Shown here piece by piece: positions 24,516-37,075 of a stretch of DNA of 64,000 nucleotides. Under the pieces are notes generated by a model. The model did not search any database and was not told the DNA's origin. It was given only the letters and a program-made list of their open reading frames with translations. Position 1 is the stretch's first letter. Every line of letters begins with the position of its first letter. The position numbers and the translations under genes were made by a program. Source of the stretch: Glandiceps talaboti (taxonomy: Eukaryota > Hemichordata > Enteropneusta > Spengelidae); the NCBI RefSeq assembly GCF_964340395.1, contig NC_135558.1, positions 15,890,000 through 15,953,999 on the forward strand, written 5' to 3'.

Positions 24516-27135
24516 AACGTAACATCTCTTCAACCTCAGGATATTTTTTTGTCAACAAACAGTAACTCTGTGAATAGGAAACATTGTGATATCGTCCCTA
24601 TGGAGTACTCAAACCAACATGTTTCAGTGAAATAGCGTAGTTTGCACAACGATCGTATAAACCCACCATTTCCCTGCCTTAATGACACCATCTTGGTCAC
24701 CTAAGCAATCCAAACTGTGATTTCTTTAGGGATTTCTTCAACTTGTTTGCTATTCCATGACACTTCCCATTTCTCCCATTCCATTCCGCTATCATAAATT
24801 ATTTGATTTCCTGCTCTGTAGTAGCTTGAAGCTATCACCCCGTAAGGAATACAGGTGTATATACCAACTATTGGCTAGGTTACATAGCTGCAGGGTTGAC
24901 TATATCGTCTAATGACGGTACATACAAACCGCATGTAATAGTTGCAAGGTTAGTTACTTACTTTTTGTGTGTATGTTTTCAAACCCTTGCAATATTCCTA
25001 TAACGACGGGAATTAAAATCAAGTAATATGTGCAATTTTTACACACACTAATCAAAATTTAACAAAAGTGCTAAATAACGTGGATAAATTATACCTGTTT
25101 TCATAAGCTTGTTGGTGTTTTTTGGTAGTTTATTAAAAAAATTGCGAAATCTTCCATTTTGCAATTCTGTCACATTAATGAGAATTTAGAGAAATTCGTA
25201 GGAGAAATTTGACAAAATTATGACAAGACAGAAGAGAAATAGGTTTAAATATTTCTTTTTCATCCCATCATGTATTAGAACACGGGGAAAATCATGCATG
25301 GGGTGAGCGCCACGACATTCATCAACATGTGTCCTCAACAAGTTGACTTTTTACGTTTTATTCAAAATATTTATTTTGACTGAGTTTGCACACGTACCAA
25401 CAGATCTGCTGAAAAAAAGGAAAGCCACGTGGACAAAAGAAAACATATATTATCTTAATATCCGCAATAACTCTAAGCAGAGTTATGCTAAACCTTCTAT
25501 GATACAACAATCAGTCAGAGATAACAAAATGCATACATCATAAAACGTACAGAACGAAACATAAATTGTTATCTTTTGCTGTAAAAAATGGAAAAGTTTC
25601 ACTCAAAATCAATAAGCTTCATAAATAACTAGTTGCTATTAACTATACAGATTTAATTTCACAAATGGGTCTTAAAAAACATAAAAATTTATCTCTGTGC
25701 TGCATGCCAATGACGTGTTCTTAACTGCGAGGAATATTTCATCCTGAAATACGTGTATGGACTGAATGTTGATACGAAAAACGTCGTGACAGCCTAGGAA
25801 GCTTGATACCTTTTAAGTAGTTTCTCCTTTATGAAATATTCATCTCAATTTGTTATTATTTCAACAATCTCCCCAGATTTTAACACCAAAACACACTTTA
25901 AGTCAGCAATTTCCTTCTTGAAAAATTCATCTCTAGTCCGTTTTTGTGAGTCTTCTCAGATGACTGCTTGGTCTTTTGACACCACCAAGCAAAGTAAAAA
26001 TCAGTGAAGGTGTCTTCTCATAAACAAGCTAAAAGAAAAATTCCCATTCTTACGACAAAAAGAAGGAATTGTTAGTTTTTCCATTATACTGCAAGCGTAA
26101 TCCAGCGTGTAATTACTGCAATCGAGAGTGGAGCTCGCTTAACTGAGAGAAAAATCTCTAGAACAACCCAACACCAATATATATCAGGTCCAACAAACAC
26201 ATTTATCTTTGCGTGTTAGTAATATTTTAATATCGCTAACAACTCGGTAATAAAGAAAAAGATAAGTAAGACTGAATTTCTTGTTAATTGTTTCCAAAAA
26301 AAATTTAAATAATTTTGACAAGTTTATACGATTCAACAACATGTTAAAATAAAGAACCCTATACTATGGAACTAAATGCACCTTCATGTACATGTACACA
26401 GGGTAACGACAGTGAAACAAACCTACACTTATTTTGTCTACGTGAATGTAAAAATATTGCTGTCATTTGTCACGTAACCTTGTCCGCTGTGACTTTTGGC
26501 TTATTAGCGTTAATAAAGAAAAAATGCCGGCTGATGAAATGAGAAATCAGAAATGACTTTTCCATTAGAGTGGATTTCATCTTTGAGACCTCCTTGATGG
26601 GGTTTTAGGGTCATTTAGCTTCATTCCTCAAATAAATTCCATCCTTGGGAATTCTATGTCTTCCACTTCGTACTTTTCTCATTTTCTTTTCTGAGTAAAG
26701 ATCATTTGGACTGCTAATTGACATTTCGAAGAAAGGGGATTACTTTCTGTGTACAACAATACCGCGTTCATTCAAAGACCTTCCACGGATAGATAGGATT
26801 ATGAATTTTTAATAGCGGGATTATTCCTTTGACAATTTTTTTTTCAACAACACTTGGCTTCGATAAACTTTTTTTGCACTTCGCTGTGTTCAACGAGGCG
26901 TCTGCATGTGTGATTGGGTCCACACGAGTCACGATGTAGCTGTGTAGTGTCATATCTATACCCTGTAGTCCTATCCAAATAATATCATTAAGACATTTAG
27001 AAAATTTATCAAGATTAATAATTGTACAACTTCATTTATATACTGCGATCACTGGATGATTCCGCCATAAAACAGCGCCAGCAAAATCTGGATGTCTGAA
27101 CTTCAGACAATTCTTTGCATGGACCAGGTTCATGA
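24516..27135. other. Long stretch without a gene
   Basis: 2.6 kb with no recognised exon, RNA or repeat. Small open frames (60-66 codons) lack any domain signature. Moderately GC-richer segments around 26460-26960 could be conserved non-coding DNA, but nothing in the sequence alone proves it. Confidence 0.45.
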
Positions 27136-27311
27136 ATGCAAATTATCCACTTTTCATTATCAAAACAGTTTAAACCAAGTTCTAATTATCACCATTTAAT
27201 CGACATTCATATTTACATGGTTACGAATAATAATTACCTACTTTGCATAATGTACACAATTCATTTATATGGTAATGAATATTAATTGCCCTATTTGCAT
27301 AACACGTTCCC
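27136..27311. promoter_or_regulatory. Octamer/homeodomain-motif cluster with a 54-bp duplication
   Basis: A perfect octamer ATGCAAAT lies at 27136-27143 and its reverse complement ATTTGCAT at 27293-27300, with TTTGCATAA at 27242. A 54-bp unit is duplicated (27205-27258 and 27259-27311), each copy holding a TAATTACC or TAATTGCC homeodomain core next to a TTTGCATAA POU half-site. The layout resembles a POU/homeodomain-bound enhancer; function is inferred. Confidence 0.35.
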
Positions 27312-28343
27312 TTTATAGATGAAAATTTACAAAGCTGCACGTACATGTATGTTCTGATATCTATTACCAAGCTGCTAGCATTGGTGTATTGTTTTGGTAG
27401 GTTTTTATATATAGCCTATATAATTTATCGGCATGGCTTTTTTTCAGATAAGTTTAACTCATTGAATGGAAATGATGAATAACAAATCGCCATATCATCA
27501 TAGTTTTATGATGTAGTTATAATCATACAAGAACCCTTCATTTTTTGTCACTGTTTGCACACCGGCAAGTAAATCTCCTGGTAGTATTATTTTTAGCACA
27601 CTGTGTTTGTCTGGTGGAAATAGTGTTTGAATGGCAAGGATAAATGGACACAATCTGATCGTATGGTAGGGACTAAATTATCCATTTGAACAATTTTTTT
27701 TTCTTTAAATTTGCCTTTGCATTGAAACTAAATTTTGGCAATGCTAGAAGGTGATGAGTTTGATCATATAGTATCAATTACATTATCTATACACGATTTG
27801 AGTTTGATGATTTTTTTTTTACCTTTCTTGACATCCACTTCTCGTTTTACAATGTACATAAAGACACTAAATTTTGTAACAATAAAGACCAGTTGATCGA
27901 ATCTACCAGTAGGGGGGACTAAAACAGCAGGATTCAGGATTTTGGGTGGATTTTAACTTCATTTACATCTTTACAACTTTGTCAACATGAAGTTCTACAG
28001 TGTAGTGATGCAAAACTTGGCCATTCTTTCCTAACCATAGTTCAAATATTTTTTTCTGTCAACAGAAAGTTCTCCCGAGTGAAAACACAGACTCTCAACA
28101 TTGTGATTATCATCTTTGCAAAGGCCAAGTCACAAAGAAATAAACACAGTAAATTAAAAGGCCAAACAAATAATAAATTAATTCTGTAGCTAAATAAACA
28201 GTTTTTAAAAATCAACTGACTGCAAAATGTACAAGATAAAATTGTTGATAATTATTCAAGGTTGAAGGAAAAAATAACAGTGGAACTTCTTCTTGACATG
28301 ATAAACTATAGTAAACATTTGTTAATATTTGGTGCTTGGTTTT
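27312..28343. other. Stretch without a gene
   Basis: No exon, RNA or clear repeat recognised; T-rich low-complexity patches only. Confidence 0.45.
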
Positions 28344-28870
28344 TAAAGATTTGATGTTTTGGATGGCTAGAATGTGACTCAAATTTCAGTAAAAAATTCA
28401 TCTAGAAATTATAGTACGACATTTTTACATGCATGCATGACAAATTATTAGGAAGATTAATGTTGACCCTTAGTATTCATGTTTAGGTATTTTTTTCTCC
28501 TTTTTTTTGGTTCATTTTTTAACCTCTGGTAGAGGAAAGTCAATTATTTTCTTTTCACCTTATAGTAATTTTGATGGTACGATTCGTTTTTTAAAGATTT
28601 GATCTTTTGGATGCTAGAATTTGACATCTATCAGAATTTTTTTGTAAAAAAAATCATCTAGAAACTATAGTACGACATTTTAACATACACGCATGTTACA
28701 AAATGTATTTCAAGTGAAAATTTCAGAAAGGCAAATTTCTACCTTTTTATTTTTAATATTATTCATGTTGAGTTCATTTCTTTCTTTTTTCTTTCATTTT
28801 TTTTAACCTCTTGTCACAAAAGTTAATTCTTTGCTTTTTAGGTTTTTTTTTGTAATTTTGATGGTATTGA
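28344..28870 (+). repeat. Tandem duplication, ~250-290 bp unit
   Basis: Two copies share TTTAAAGATTTGAT.TTTTGGAT, CATCTAGAAA.TATAGTACGA followed by CATTTT.ACAT, a TTTTTTTAACCTCT segment, AAAGTTAATT/AAAGTCAATT and GTAATTTTGATGGTA. Landmarks lie at 28345 and 28593, and at 28565 and 28854. Confidence 0.8.
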
Positions 28871-28936
28871 GTATAGATTTTTCACAAAATATGTTCATAA
28901 ATTAAATGATAACCGACTATAACCCAAATATAATTT

Positions 28937-28990
28937 CCCCCACCCCCCCCCCCACCCCCCCCCCCACCCCCCCACCCCCCCCCCCCCCCC
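28937..28990 (+). repeat. C-rich tract with A interruptions
   Basis: About 54 bp of C runs (up to 17) separated by single A. The minus strand is strongly G-quadruplex-prone. Confidence 0.9.
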
Positions 28991-30060
28991 AACAGCCACA
29001 TCCACCTTTCCCTGTTACTTGGCTCTTTCCCACACCCAGGACTTCATTAATAAATTCAAATAACAATATTGTAGAAAAATAATTATGATGCTTTGTAAAC
29101 TATACTGGGTAATCCTACATTAAATGTATTATATTCCCAGATGTGTTTTATTACCATGAAATTAATACTTATATAAATACATAGCCAGACTTTATGCTTG
29201 ACAAACAAACACGTACATGTTAAAGTGAACATAACATGGACTAAAAGCCCACTACATTGCAATTCCTGGCAGTCACAGATATGACATAATTTTGACTACA
29301 CTGAACTGTTATTATTTTGAAAATGTGTCGACCTTGTGAAATTTACTATACATTTTATTCTCGCCATCCAATCATACCACACATGGCGAGACAACAATAT
29401 TGCTTTTTTTTTTTTTTTTGGTGAAAAAAAATTTGCTTAGCCCAGGCCTTGAACACAAGGGTGATATACGTTTGTCACAATTGCTAGCAGCAAACATTGG
29501 ATGCCTTCAATAAGATGTTACTAAAATACAATGTAGTGTTTTTTAATAGCCCAGACTGCAATGCCAAGCTATACATTTGTAACAAACTCCTGCAAACACT
29601 GGATGTGTTCGATTAGACGGCACAAGCACGGGGCGGCGTCCCAGGGGACATTGATCACGTCTGTATACAAGTAACTGAGCTAGTAACTGTGCTGCGCTGA
29701 ACAAGTATAGTATGTTATTCAATACCATAGTAGGTATTTGGTGCTGCCTAAGTAGGCTTCATTAGTTAGAATAATGAGCTTTGCCCTGTCTCAGGAGAGT
29801 CGTTCTAGTGAAGGACATCTCTTCAAAGTCTAAAATGAAAACCCATAAAGTGCCGAACAGACCTATGTATGAGATGAACTCCATCACCCCAATCACTGCA
29901 GTGTCCTTCTTACAAAGCGCTTCCAAACCTTCACCCTTTAACCCGTATCGTCGCTCAACGTTTGCAACTTATTTTGCTATTTCCACAGACAGATAAGACT
30001 AAATTGTACTACTAATAATAATCTTGGTAAAATATAATAACAAAATCTTTGTACAACATA
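28991..30060. other. Stretch without a gene
   Basis: A GC-richer segment at 29543-29728 has a 61-codon minus-strand frame without a recognisable domain. A T run lies at about 29405-29420. No gene can be supported. Confidence 0.4.
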
Positions 30061-31015
30061 GGACGAAATTGGGTGAAAAGGTAAGGACGTAGGTTGAACT
30101 GGGTTCAAAATAAGACAAAATAAGACAAAAGGTAAATTTAAACAGTCAAAACTGTAAAAAAATAAAAATAAAGGAACTGAGTGAAAAAATAAGATAAAAT
30201 TGTCTTGAACTAGGTAAGATGTTTTCAAATGAGTCGAATGGGGGGTTGGGGGGTTAGAGAAGACTAACTGGGTAAACATAACCCAAAACTAGGTTGGCAA
30301 GAACTTTGTAAACATTCTGTAAATCTAAAATATTGAGTTGAGTTTGGTAAAACCAACAACTCTGGGTTGCAATGGGTAAAATGTGAGACAAAATTTTATT
30401 TAGCTGGGTTAAATGTTGGTTTGAACTTGGGGTCAAACGAAAGATTAACTGGGTTAAAATGAGTAATACATGTACACTGACTTGAACTGGGTCAAATAGA
30501 AGACTAAATTTAGTACATTGGGTTGATGGGTAAAATGGGTTGAACTGGGTCAAACGAAAGTCTAAACTGGGTTAACCACAGTAAAATGGGTTGAACTGGG
30601 TCAAACTTGGCTTGAAATTGGTAAAATGGGTTGAACTGGGTCAAACGAAAGTCTAAACTGGGTTAACCACAGTAAAATGGGTCAAATGAATTAGTTCAGT
30701 GTGTTGAAACAGGTCAAACAAATGTCTAACATTGGCTTGAACTGGATCAAATGAAAGACTACAATGTACATTGGTTTGAAATCAGTAAAATGGGTTGAGC
30801 TGGGTCAAACAAGTATCTACAGGTAAAATATGGGTTGAACTGAGTAAAAGGGTTGAACTGGGTCAAGTGAAACACTTAACTGAGTTAGCCACCGGGGTAT
30901 AAAACATGGGTTGAACTGATTAAAAGGGGTTGAACTGGGTGAAAGATAACTCTTACTATAACTGAGTTAACAATAAGGGTAAAACATGGGTTGAACTGTG
31001 TGAAATGTAAGACTA
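30061..31015 (+). repeat. ~950-bp degenerate array rich in GGGTTGAACTGGG
   Basis: The words GGGTTGAACTGGGTCAAA, TAAAATGGG, GAAAGTCTAAACTGGG and GTTAACCACAG recur many times with variable spacing. The best-preserved part is a 60-bp block that looks identical at 30531-30590 and 30622-30681 (period 91). The array is nearly C-poor on the plus strand, so the minus strand shows two long overlapping frames (29977-30279, 30254-30553); they are rich in Pro, Gln, Leu and Phe and follow the repeat. I regard them as non-genic. Confidence 0.85.
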
Positions 31016-32348
31016 CAGAGAGTTTATTTATCAAGTTTTCACGGTTCTTTACATGTCGTTTTTGATGAAACAATCATTGTACATGTACATGTAAGGTTAC
31101 TGGAGATGTACACTTTTGTGTCATGTTTAATAATACATACATTATACATATTTGTCTCAGATTGAAAGTAATTTCTAAATTACCAACAAACTGACTCAAT
31201 CCAGAGTTACCATGGCAATATATTTTGGTATCATATATTGTCATGTAATTTCCAATAAATTCATTTTGCGCAAAGCACACAACAAATTTGAGTCCGTTCT
31301 CACAAAAAATTAAAAAATGTTGGTTTTTACAATACTTTGACTTTCTCGTAAAAAAAAAACAGAATCAAAATCATACAGATAAATTATTTCATTCGTTTGA
31401 TCAATACCTTCATTCAAAACCACCATCATGCACTGATCTGAAAAGATTCCATTTCCATGACAACCTGAAACAACGCATACAGGTGGATTCTTCGAAAATG
31501 TAATTTGCCTAAACAATATCATTTCAGCTTGAGGCACCGCAAGTCTGATGTACGGATAGACGTTTTCCTTTTTAGAAGCAGACAATTTCCCAAACACCAT
31601 TATTCTGTAGTTTGACGTGACAGGGACAAACATGCCTTCACGATACACGCACGCAACATAGCCTTGCGGTGCGTTTACCGCCTATTTTGCTGGGCTGTAA
31701 AATCTAATGAAGAAGGATAGGCCTCACAGAAAAAGCTAGGATTGAGTTTGGTGTATCATTGTTCACGTAATATTATTACAAACCGACATCAATTGAGTAA
31801 AATGAAACCAAAAGACGCGACTAGAGCAACGAATTAAGCATAATTTAACCATTAATATTTTCTTAATGCAAAATTTTCCCACCTTGTTTCCCTTGATCGC
31901 TTGTGGCCATACCTACTATATTCAAACCCATCCCTTGTCTCTATCTACACTATAAGATTTCACAGAGATGTTCCTACATTGACTAACTGTGTCTGTAATT
32001 ACAAAGACGACCCTGGGCTCAGGAGATTTAATAAAAACCCATGGCTAACGGCAGTTTCTCGCTACGCTACATACATGTCTGAATATTCGTTTTATTATTG
32101 TAGCAGTTTTGTCATGAAGTAGTAGTAACAATTGGTTCGATCTTCTGCCTGTAATTATTGTACAGTTTATTAGCTCCAAAAATCAATCACAAGTTAATTG
32201 CATTTTGCGGTAGATACAACAATAATGCTACAATCTTCTACAACAATATTTTACCGGTGTTAAGAGTTAAGAGCTAAAAAGTGAAACTTGCAGTATACTA
32301 ATTTTAATGTACTGGACATCTACATGTACGAGAATGAAACTGATACTT
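31016..32348. other. Stretch without a gene, two X-box-like motifs
   Basis: Holds GTTACCATGGCAAT (31206-31219) and ATTTCCATGACAAC (31451-31464), which fit the RFX X-box pattern. A 112-codon minus-strand frame (31310-31648) has no recognised domain; a frame of this length is not unusual in 64 kb of such DNA. Confidence 0.4.
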
Positions 32349-32371
32349 GGGGGAGAGGGGGGAGGGAGGGG
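32349..32371 (+). other. Potential G-quadruplex
   Basis: Four G runs separated by short A-containing loops (GGGGG, GGGGGG, GGG, GGGG) fit the canonical G4 pattern. Confidence 0.6.
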
Positions 32372-32716
32372 TGAGAGTTAAGATTCAATGACCTTTATCT
32401 TAGGATAGGAGGCCATTAGTCAGCTTTGTATTTGTTACAACATCAAACATTTCTCCATTGGGAGTGGCGTATTAACAGCTCCATGTAAGTGTCTGTGTTG
32501 CGTGTGTGGATACAAATATAACCGATGAAAACATAAACAAAGTTACAAGTCAATTAGCTAAATGGGATTTGTCTCTCTGTTTACATGTACATCAAACATG
32601 TAAATTTGCTTTCATGGTCATCATTAATACTGGATGGTACTCGAAGTAGTAGTTGGGAAAATTTCAGACAGAATTACACTATTCTCTCTTTTGAATCGAG
32701 ATAAGAGTTTAGTTCT

Positions 32717-32986
32717 GTCCCCATGTGAAATTCTGAATCAGTTCGAAATCAAGTCAAAACCAGATTGAACCGATTTTAGTTGAATCAGTTCGAATCAACA
32801 ATAAGGGTTCGGTTTTGAATTGATTCATTTAGTAAATCGGTTCAAAACTGACGCAAAAGCAAACATGAATCGATTCAAATCCAAAGCTCAAGACTTTCTT
32901 CTGGGAATAGGAACCGGTTTTGAACAAATTCAACTGAATCAAATCACTTTAAATCAGTTTAGTTTCGAATTGATTCAGAAGGGGAC
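32717..32986. mobile_element. 270-bp inverted-repeat element built of palindromic words
   Basis: The left end has GTCCCC, eight extra bases, then TTCTGAATCAGTTCGAAA. The right end, read on the minus strand, is GTCCCC then TTCTGAATCAATTCGAAA. These are clear terminal inverted repeats. The interior is packed with GAATCGATTCAAA, AACCGGTTTTGAA and TCGGTTCAAAAC in both orientations. It may be a MITE, a foldback element or an inverted duplication of a palindromic minisatellite. No protein is plausible; the 64-codon frame inside is incidental. Confidence 0.55.
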
Positions 32987-34112
32987 ATGGCTTTCATGTT
33001 CTGAATTCAAATGAGCCACGATACGGTGACGATTCTAAATGCCTGTATGGTTTGTGCACTAGAAGATTATAGATTCTGTATTCAAACAATGGTACACTAT
33101 CCCACACCAATGTACCTGAGTGATATAGGCAATCTTTTATTTGTTTGATGGTTAATACATTTGCAAATACACAGTAGTTCTTGACTGTTTTTGAAAATAT
33201 CCAACGAAGTACAAATGTATAAACGAACTTCAAAGGTAGTTCATGTTTGTCAGACACATATATACAACGAAAGATACTACTCTGGCAACCGAGATCTCGG
33301 TTTTACTACAATAGACACAGACTAAAAGTTAAAAACTCTTGTCATTCAATGTGATACAGTGTAGATCACATGATCACCTTGTAATCAAGATAACGTTAAA
33401 TTGTTTTAATCGATATATCGAAATAGGTACAACATTCCACATTACTTTTACCCTCCTCCATCTATTTAGTTCATAGAAACCATACGTTCTGAAGACAGTG
33501 ATACAATCCAAAAAACTCGCTGTTTTTCTTTACCATACACTATCTTTGAGAAAAGTAATAAATGATATTTTCTGAGATTATGACGTTTTTTTATCACAGA
33601 TTATGTATGAATTTTCTTTTGTATTTTAGGCTGATGGCCATTAAGTACGATAAAGTGACCATGATTATATAGTGTAAACATTGGAAGTCCCCAGGAATAT
33701 ACTCTCTGCAAGATCACGGAAGTCATTATAACTGCCACCCTACTGTGATCGAGTGTGGGTACAATTAAACCAACTCCATTCAATAGCTTGTATCGACATG
33801 TCAAACTAGTAGTTTTTTAGTTGTGGCTATCTTTGTAAACTGAGACCCTGTTTGCCAAAGTATTGTCCTGCATTTGGACACACCCATCCTAACCCCACCC
33901 ACATACACACAACCCATCCCAACCAATCTTCAACCCATCACCACATGCACCTATTTAGTATAACATATAAACTACTCCCAGAGTCCCACAACAACCAAAA
34001 AAATTCACGGATAAAATTTCATCAGTATCAGAGCATTTTCTATAATAACCAAAACTCTCAACTTTACTATTAACACTTTCTCACAAGTTTGTCTTTGGAA
34101 TACAATTGAACA

Positions 34113-34119
<7 letters not shown>
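32987..34119. other. Stretch without a gene
   Basis: No feature recognised; CA/CC-rich sequence at 33880-33940. Confidence 0.45.

Positions 34120-34144
<25 letters not shown>
34120..34144 (+). repeat. Poly-A tract (~25 A)
   Basis: An uninterrupted A run. It could be the tail of a retroposed sequence, but no SINE or LINE body is recognised just upstream. Confidence 0.85.
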
Positions 34145-34902
34145 CATCTAAGAAGCTGTGTCAGAAAAAAAAAATTGAGAAACCAGACATCGTACGTACT
34201 TGTTAAGATGGCTAGTCGACGGTAAACCCATCAAAACCATCCCAACCTCTGACATATCCAACAGAAAAGAATGCAATCTGTATAATAGCATGCCTACAAG
34301 CTATCATACTTTACAAGAACTCACAACAACTTATTAGCACTGTCTTTGCATCATTAAATTTTACACTCACTCTTTAGTCATTAATACCACTCTGACAATG
34401 GCTATAAGAAAAACGCTTTAAAATCCTACGACTTTGAATCAGTAAAAAATGATTTAGTGTACGTTCTACAGGTTGTAAAAAAGCCAACCGGTTGTCCTTT
34501 TAATTCCGGACCTTATTAACAACTATGAAAGACTAGTAAATTTCCCGGTTAACAAGTGGGGTGGTTCTCGTCAACGTTTTACGTGCGTTCTCTCTCAACA
34601 TCAATTGCGATGGTTTATGCGTATTGTAGCTGACAGACAGCGTTAATCTGGTTTGACAGTTCCTTGTGAAGCTACAGAGGCGTTTTGCAGACACCTCCGA
34701 TTGTTACAAAGCAGACAATGAACCTTAATGCTCTTAACAAACTTCTTGCGTCATGTCGTAATTAGTGACAGAAGTATGTAACAAAGGTTCTCAGACAGTA
34801 ACGTGCCACACAAAACAATGTGTTTGTCTGGTTTTTGCAAAGTCCACTTTCATAAACTTCAAGCAGTTATTTCTATAGCATGTTATCCCTCTGACTTTTC
34901 TA
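34145..34902. other. Stretch without a gene
   Basis: Contains a GC-richer patch at 34480-34800 without a convincing reading frame. Confidence 0.4.
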
Positions 34903-35235
34903 ACAAGTCTGTCGTAAGAAGTTTAACCTATTCAAATATTGTCTTAGAAAAAGTTTAAAACCATTCCAAAGTTCTACCGTAAGAGGTTTTAACTCTTTCA
35001 AAAGTTCTGGCGTAAGTAAGAAGTTTTAAAACTGTTCAACGTTCTTTCGTTAGAACTTTAAAACAATTCATAAGTGCTGTCGTAAGAAGTTTAAACATTT
35101 CAAAAGTTCTGTCATAAGACATTCAGACCATTCTACAGTTTTGTGTTGTAATTAAAAGAAGTTTAGATAATAGATTGCTGTCGTAAGGTATTTTATTGTT
35201 TCTATAGCTCTGTTTGTCATAAAAACTTTTAATCC
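34903..35235 (+). repeat. ~34-bp degenerate tandem repeat, about 9-10 units
   Basis: The motif GTTCTGTCGTAAGAAGTTTA, followed by AACCATTCAAAA-like bases, recurs with landmarks near 34911, 34941, 34976, 35009, 35046, 35079, 35111, 35180 and 35216, spaced 30-37 bp (one double-length gap). Confidence 0.75.
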
Positions 35236-35822
35236 CTTATATGATCAACTTGAATAAAAAGTTTCGATGATAATTGCCGTTGGTTGTCAAAAAAATAGTA
35301 TGTGTACTACATAGCTTAAGTTGAACCATTCTCAACCTTCAAAATTTGGAAAGTTTCAAGTTTGAATGGATATTGTTTGTGATCGTAAAAATAGTCATTT
35401 TTTAATTACATGGTCGCACCTGGGTAGTTTTGTAAGCAGCTTAGCACTGATTTCATAACACAAGATAGCTCCTTTGGGACAAGCAAATCCAAATTAAAAT
35501 ACTTCCTTGACTTTGCTGTTGTGATGGGACATCCAGGTGTTTTGCATTTAGTTGTCATTTTGTTACGTCAATTAAAATGTTATCATTATATCAGTTAAAA
35601 CGAAATTATTCAAAAAAATTTGAATTTCTCTGGTTTTTTTGTTTGTTTTTTTCAAATTCTAAAAACGTTATTTCAGGTCAGAGTACCTTATCACTTGCCT
35701 CCAAACTTATCCCTTTACTAAAAATATCAGCTTTCTGACAACAGGTATTTCATCATTAAATCAGTTTCCCTTTCTAACCATAAACATTTCAATCGCCAAA
35801 CCCATCCAATGTGACTTCAATC
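35236..35822. other. Stretch without a gene
   Basis: No recognised feature. Confidence 0.45.
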
Positions 35823-35979
35823 TGTTTTTGTTCAAGGGTGGTATTAAAGAAGGTGATTTCTACCCAAATTCCGTAAGTGTTTTAGTATGTTTCTGCACCA
35901 AAATTACAGTACAATGTACGGAAATCTAAAGCAAGTTTTACCTGGGTAGTCAGGGTTACTAAAGATTAGCAAAACACAT
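35823..35979 (+). mobile_element. AATCTACC-family element, copy D (worn)
   Basis: It starts TGTTTTTGTTCAAGGGTGG and ends ATTAGCAAAACACATG, matching the inverted ends of copies A and B. Internal words TTCTGCACCAAAATTA and GTTTTACCTGGG fit the family, although the central AATCTACC has become GATTTCTACCC. Length is about 157 bp. Confidence 0.5.
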
Positions 35980-36739
35980 GTTCTGAACATGGTATTCCAG
36001 AATAGTAACAACTGTTCCATTAAATACAAGAACTATGTTGTTATTTAATGTTACCCTTTGCCTTGTTCACTATACTTCTATCACTATAGTTTAGTATATT
36101 TTTAAAAAGTAAAAATTCCTCCGATGGACTTCTAGCGGGAGACTAATGGCGCTGGAATTCCTCATGAAATGATATGGAAATGTAGGCCATACTAAACGTT
36201 AGCTGGAGATAGTATACCAAAGAAAAACAATGTGAAAAAACACTGACGACGTGTGCCAGGAATGCATAAAATTCTCCATTATGTACGACCAAGATGACAT
36301 ACAATGATAAAAGTGTAAAAGCCATCCCAGTAAACTTTGTACAAAAAAAAGGGTCAAATAAAGTGAATGAGTGCATTTGAACCACTTTCTTCCATTTTTT
36401 TGACTGACGTTAACATTTTTAATAAAACTTTCCTTTTTCCCTGATTGCCCAGAGCAGCGAATGTGATTGCAATTGAGAACGGTAAAAGGTTGTCTGCTAA
36501 ATGGCGATACGCCGCTTCTTTCATTAGCTTAACAGCAGGAAGACCACCTTCCCCCCGCCAGGCTAAGTTGTTTCACTGTAGTGTATCACGACCTTCTATG
36601 AATACAACTGTAACATCCCTATGTGCTGTGATCATGTACATGTACGACAATAGCCCCAACCTTCCAAGATGTACTGCACTGCATTGGCTTGCCGACAGTT
36701 CACATGTCTTATATAAGCCAAAGCGGCGACTATGTTTAA
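35980..36739. other. Stretch without a gene
   Basis: An open frame of 100 codons at 36445-36747 follows a plausible splice acceptor (CCTGATTGCCCAG) but has no recognised domain. Not supported as an exon. Confidence 0.4.
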
Positions 36740-37075
36740 GTAGATAAAATCTATCTGAGTTGCCATCACATTTTACCAGGGTTTCCTACACTGACTAGGC
36801 TTCAGTATATTTGCTGAAGTACAGTAAAATCCATTGAATTCCAAACACATTTTAAAAGGTTTCCAACCAAAATTATGGCTGAAATAAAGGGGTTATTTTT
36901 CAGGTAAAAATCAACCTGCATTCACCAAACACATTTTACCCGAGTTGCCCACTAAAACAATGGCTGAAATAATGCGAATTTTACAAAGTTTTTGATTATT
37001 TCTGTGGTAAAAATCAACCTGCGTTCCCCAAACACATTTTACCCGAATTGCCTACTAAAATTATGGCTGAAAGAT
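36740..37075 (+). repeat. Tandem array of AATCTACC-family units, four copies
   Basis: Units start near 36744, 36824, 36903 and 37005. Each has a GTAAAATC.A.CTG-type opening, an ACACATTTTACC.G.GTT.CC segment (or its variant) and, in the last three, AAATTATGGCTGAAA or AACAATGGCTGAAA. The last two units are the most similar to each other. The words are those of the dispersed MITE-like copies, now arranged head to tail. Confidence 0.7.

Noticed and set aside
30254-30553. Leu/Gln/Pro-rich minus-strand frames across the GGGTTGAAC array
   Set aside because: They follow the repeat unit and its strand bias; no domain or start signal supports a gene.
31310-31648. 112-codon minus-strand frame, fairly mixed composition
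   Set aside because: No recognised domain, no supporting splice sites or neighbours; a few frames of this length are expected by chance in 64 kb at this base composition.
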